DNA of 64,000 nucleotides from CAWBOV01 sp963790525. GTDB lineage: Bacteria > Actinomycetota > Actinomycetes > Mycobacteriales > Jatrophihabitantaceae. The position numbers and the translations under genes were made by a program. Below, piece by piece: positions 62,002 through 64,000 of the stretch. The stretch is taken from contig CAWBOV010000006.1 in NCBI GenBank assembly GCA_963790525.1, forward strand, positions 496,001-560,000, read 5' to 3'. Numbering within the stretch: position 1 is the first letter of the stretch; each line of letters opens with the position of its first letter. Below the pieces are notes generated by a model that did no database searches, had not been told where the DNA came from, and saw nothing but the letters and a program-made list of their open reading frames with translations.

Positions 62002-62472
62002 ATGAGCCTGCCGACCGAGTCGATGTACCAGGAGATCATCCTGGACCACTACCGCCACCCGCAGCACCGTGGCCTGGCCGACCCCTTCGACGCCGAGGTC
62101 CACCACGTCAATCCGACGTGCGGTGACGAGGTGACGCTGCGCGTTCGCGTCGCCGACGGCGAGGTCGCCGACCTGACCTGGGCGGGGGAGGGCTGCTCGA
62201 TCAGCCAGGCCTCCACCTCGGTGATGAGCGATCTCGTGATCGGCCGGAGCGTGGAGGACGCGCTGGCGCTGCAGGAGGAGTTCCTGGCGCTCATGCAGTC
62301 CCGCGGTCACGCCGATCTCTCCGAGGAGGCCGAGGAGCGTCTCGACGACGCCGTCGCCTTCGGTGGCGTCGCGAAGTACCCCGCCCGCGTCAAGTGCGCG
62401 CTGCTGGGCTGGATGGCGATGAAATCCGCCGTAGCAGAAGCAGTAGCCGAGAAGAATGAGGTTCCGTCATGA
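62002..62472 (+). CDS. sufU: zinc-dependent sulfurtransferase SufU
   Basis: A 156-residue IscU-like protein of the SufU type, which accepts sulfur from SufS through a zinc site. Start YQEIILDHYRHPQHRG, then the ligands PTCGDEVTLRV, GEGCSISQASTSVM and RVKCALLGWMAM, giving three Cys and one Asp. The stretch between the second and third Cys includes the insertion that separates SufU from IscU. ATG at 62002; its stop overlaps the sufT ATG. Confidence 0.96.
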   Translation: MSLPTESMYQEIILDHYRHPQHRGLADPFDAEVHHVNPTCGDEVTLRVRVADGEVADLTWAGEGCSISQASTSVMSDLVIGRSVEDALALQEEFLALMQSRGHADLSEEAEERLDDAVAFGGVAKYPARVKCALLGWMAMKSAVAEAVAEKNEVPS

Positions 62473-62813
62473 GTGCCGACCTGGTGATCGACGTCCCGTC
62501 CCGCGATGACGTCGAGGAGGCCATGCGCGACGTCGTCGACCCCGAGCTGGGCATCAACGTCGTCGACCTGGGGCTCGTCTACGACATGCACATCGGCGAG
62601 GACGCCTCCGTGGTGCTCGACATGACGCTCACGTCGGCGGCCTGCCCGCTGACCGACGTCATCGAGGACCAGGCCTCGGCCGCCCTCACCGGCGGACCCA
62701 AGCCCGTCGCGAGTGCCTTCACCATCAACTGGGTGTGGATGCCGCCGTGGGGCCCGGACAAGATCACCGATGACGGCCGGGAGCAGCTGCGCGCCCTCGG
62801 CTTCAACGTCTGA
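62469..62813 (+). CDS. sufT: SUF system maturation protein SufT (MIP18/DUF59 family)
   Basis: A 114-residue metal-sulfur cluster assembly factor thought to help transfer clusters to client proteins. DUF59 landmarks are EEAMRDVVDPELGINVVDLGLVYD and the Cys-containing LTSAACPLTDVIEDQ, closing with INWVWMPPWGPDKITDDGREQLRALGF. The ATG at 62469 overlaps the sufU stop (ATGA). Last gene of the suf operon; a 109-base gap follows. Confidence 0.95.
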   Translation: MSADLVIDVPSRDDVEEAMRDVVDPELGINVVDLGLVYDMHIGEDASVVLDMTLTSAACPLTDVIEDQASAALTGGPKPVASAFTINWVWMPPWGPDKITDDGREQLRALGFNV

Positions 62814-62922
62814 GTCCGCTCAGGCCGCTGTCGGCGTGCGGTCGCCCCGGTGACCGCACCCGTCCGCCATGCCCGCACCACCCACACCACGCCGTTCACG
62901 CACGCACAGGAGAATCCACGTC

Positions 62923-64000
62923 ATGATCACCGCCACCGGCCTCGAGCTGCGAGCCGGCGCGCGCATCCTCCTGGAGCCCACCACCCTGCGCGTCCAGCCC
63001 GGTGACCGGATCGGGCTGGTGGGCCGCAACGGCGCCGGCAAGACCACGAGCCTGAAGACGTTCGCCAAGGAGACGCTGCCGCACGCCGGCCAGATCGCCA
63101 CGAGCGGCCCGATCGGCTACCTCCCGCAGGACCCGCGCACGGGAGACCTCGACACGCTCGCGCGCGACCGGGTGCTGTCCGCCCGCGGCCTGGACGTGCT
63201 GCGCTCGGACATCGACAAGGTCCAGATCCAGCTGGCGGAGAGCCCGGACGACGACGCGCTGCTGCAGCGCTACGGCCGGCTCGAGGACCGGTTCAGCACC
63301 CTCGGCGGGTACGCGGCCGAGAGCGAGGCCGCGCGGATCTGTTCCAACCTCGGGCTGCCCGACCGCGTCCTCGCCCAGCCGCTCGGCACCCTCTCGGGTG
63401 GTCAGCGCCGCCGTGTCGAGCTGGCCCGGATCCTGTTCGCCGACACCGCCGGCGAGCCCACGACCCTCCTGCTCGACGAGCCGACCAACCACCTCGACGC
63501 CGACTCGATCGTGTGGTTGCGGGACTTCCTGCGCAAGCACAAGGGCGGCCTGGTCCTGATCAGTCACGACGTCTCGCTGCTGGACGCCGTCGTCAACAAG
63601 GTCTGGTACCTGGACGCCAACCGGGCCGCCGTCGACATCTACAACGTCGGCTGGCAGACCTACCTCAAGCAACGCGAGACCGACGAGAAGCGCCGCCACC
63701 GTGAGCGCGCCAACGCCGAGCGAAAGATCGAGACCCTGCGCAGCCAGGCGGACAAGATGCGTGCCAAGGCGACGAAGGCCCGGGCCGCCCACCAGATGGA
63801 CCGCCGTGCGGCCGCGCTCGCCGCAGGTCTCGACGACGTCCGCGTGAGCGACAAGGTGGCCCGGCTGCGGTTCCCCGACCCCGCCCCGTGCGGCAAGACT
63901 CCGCTGACCGCCGAGGGGCTGTCCAAGTCCTACGGCTCGCTCGAGGTGTTCACCGACGTCGACCTCGCGATCGACCGCGGCGCGCGCGTCGTCGTCCTCG
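62923..64000 (+). CDS. ABC-F family ATP-binding protein (truncated by the window edge)
   Basis: A soluble twin-ABC protein of the ribosome-associated ABC-F family. The first domain is complete: Walker A LVGRNGAGKTTSLK, signature LSGGQRRRVELARILF, Walker B LLLDEPTNHLD and LVLISHDVSLLD. A charged interdomain linker follows (YLKQRETDEKRRHRERANAERKIETL), and the second domain begins LTAEGLSKSYGSLEVF before the window ends. The position after the suf operon matches Rv1473 of mycobacteria. The RBS AGGAG lies 9 bases upstream of the ATG. Translation factor versus antibiotic-resistance role cannot be judged. Confidence 0.93.
   Translation, partial: MITATGLELRAGARILLEPTTLRVQPGDRIGLVGRNGAGKTTSLKTFAKETLPHAGQIATSGPIGYLPQDPRTGDLDTLARDRVLSARGLDVLRSDIDKVQIQLAESPDDDALLQRYGRLEDRFSTLGGYAAESEAARICSNLGLPDRVLAQPLGTLSGGQRRRVELARILFADTAGEPTTLLLDEPTNHLDADSIVWLRDFLRKHKGGLVLISHDVSLLDAVVNKVWYLDANRAAVDIYNVGWQTYLKQRETDEKRRHRERANAERKIETLRSQADKMRAKATKARAAHQMDRRAAALAAGLDDVRVSDKVARLRFPDPAPCGKTPLTAEGLSKSYGSLEVFTDVDLAIDRGARVVVL

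Overview
The window is a 64 kb stretch of a chromosome from a high-GC Gram-positive bacterium of the Actinomycetota. It has very GC-rich third codon positions, frequent GTG starts and many 4-base ATGA/GTGA stop-start overlaps. It carries lineage markers of this phylum: WhiA, RbpA, OpcA, an F420-type PPOX protein, and a SufR-SufBDCSUT operon followed by an ABC-F gene. The order uvrC-rapZ-yvcK-whiA, gap-pgk-tpiA-secG, pgl-opcA-zwf-tal-tkt/ctaB, ABC-ctaA and sufR-sufBDCSUT matches, from memory, the Rv1420 to Rv1473 region of Mycobacterium tuberculosis. The genus cannot be named from the sequence alone. No rRNA, tRNA, CRISPR array, transposase or phage gene was seen.

Layout. 0-7.5 kb: glgX (minus), a TPP riboswitch driving a ykoE-ykoD-ykoC thiamine/HMP ECF transporter, then uvrB. 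7.5-22.7 kb is the accessory part. It holds a pseudouridine glycosidase fused to a PfkB kinase, a VOC protein, a kinase-fold protein with a small ABM partner, a four-repeat protein with a Pro/Glu linker, an aldo/keto reductase coupled to uracil-DNA glycosylase, a PPOX/MFS/MarR cluster, a GNAT, an RDD membrane protein, a broken amidohydrolase, and a DUF4032-MBL pair. 22.9-34.7 kb: uvrA coupled to an adenosine deaminase, three minus-strand genes, then uvrC-rapZ-yvcK-whiA. 34.9-39.5 kb: lower glycolysis, secG, rbpA and a 2-hydroxyacid dehydrogenase. 39.5-48.2 kb: an AhpD-like protein, a secreted M14 peptidase, and the oxidative and non-oxidative pentose phosphate genes on the minus strand. 48.4-56.4 kb: ctaB, an EamA/CGNR pair, ATP-grasp-DUF445, and a tightly coupled plsC-ABC-ABC-ctaA operon. 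56.5-64 kb: the SUF Fe-S assembly operon and a truncated ABC-F gene.

Functional logic. Three themes stand out: nucleotide excision repair (uvrB, uvrA and uvrC within 26 kb, plus ung), central carbon flux (glgX, gap-pgk-tpi, zwf-opcA-pgl-tal-tkt), and metallocofactor and respiratory maturation (ctaA, ctaB, SUF). Regulation visible in the DNA includes the TPP riboswitch with a hairpin at the ribosome binding site, a candidate SufR operator, and palindromes at the MarR/MFS and CGNR/EamA gene pairs.

Quality caveat. Many genes are broken by single-base insertions or deletions, including genes that should be essential or core (tkt, zwf, ctaB, sufB, sufD). The breaks cluster (8.4-9.2, 13.9-14.1, 16.5-16.9, 19.2-20.1, 46.3-48.0 and 55.9-59.3 kb), while 22.9-43.6 kb is nearly clean. 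Insertions outnumber deletions. I read most of them as uncorrected sequencing indels rather than gene decay, and annotate the affected genes as reconstructed loci.
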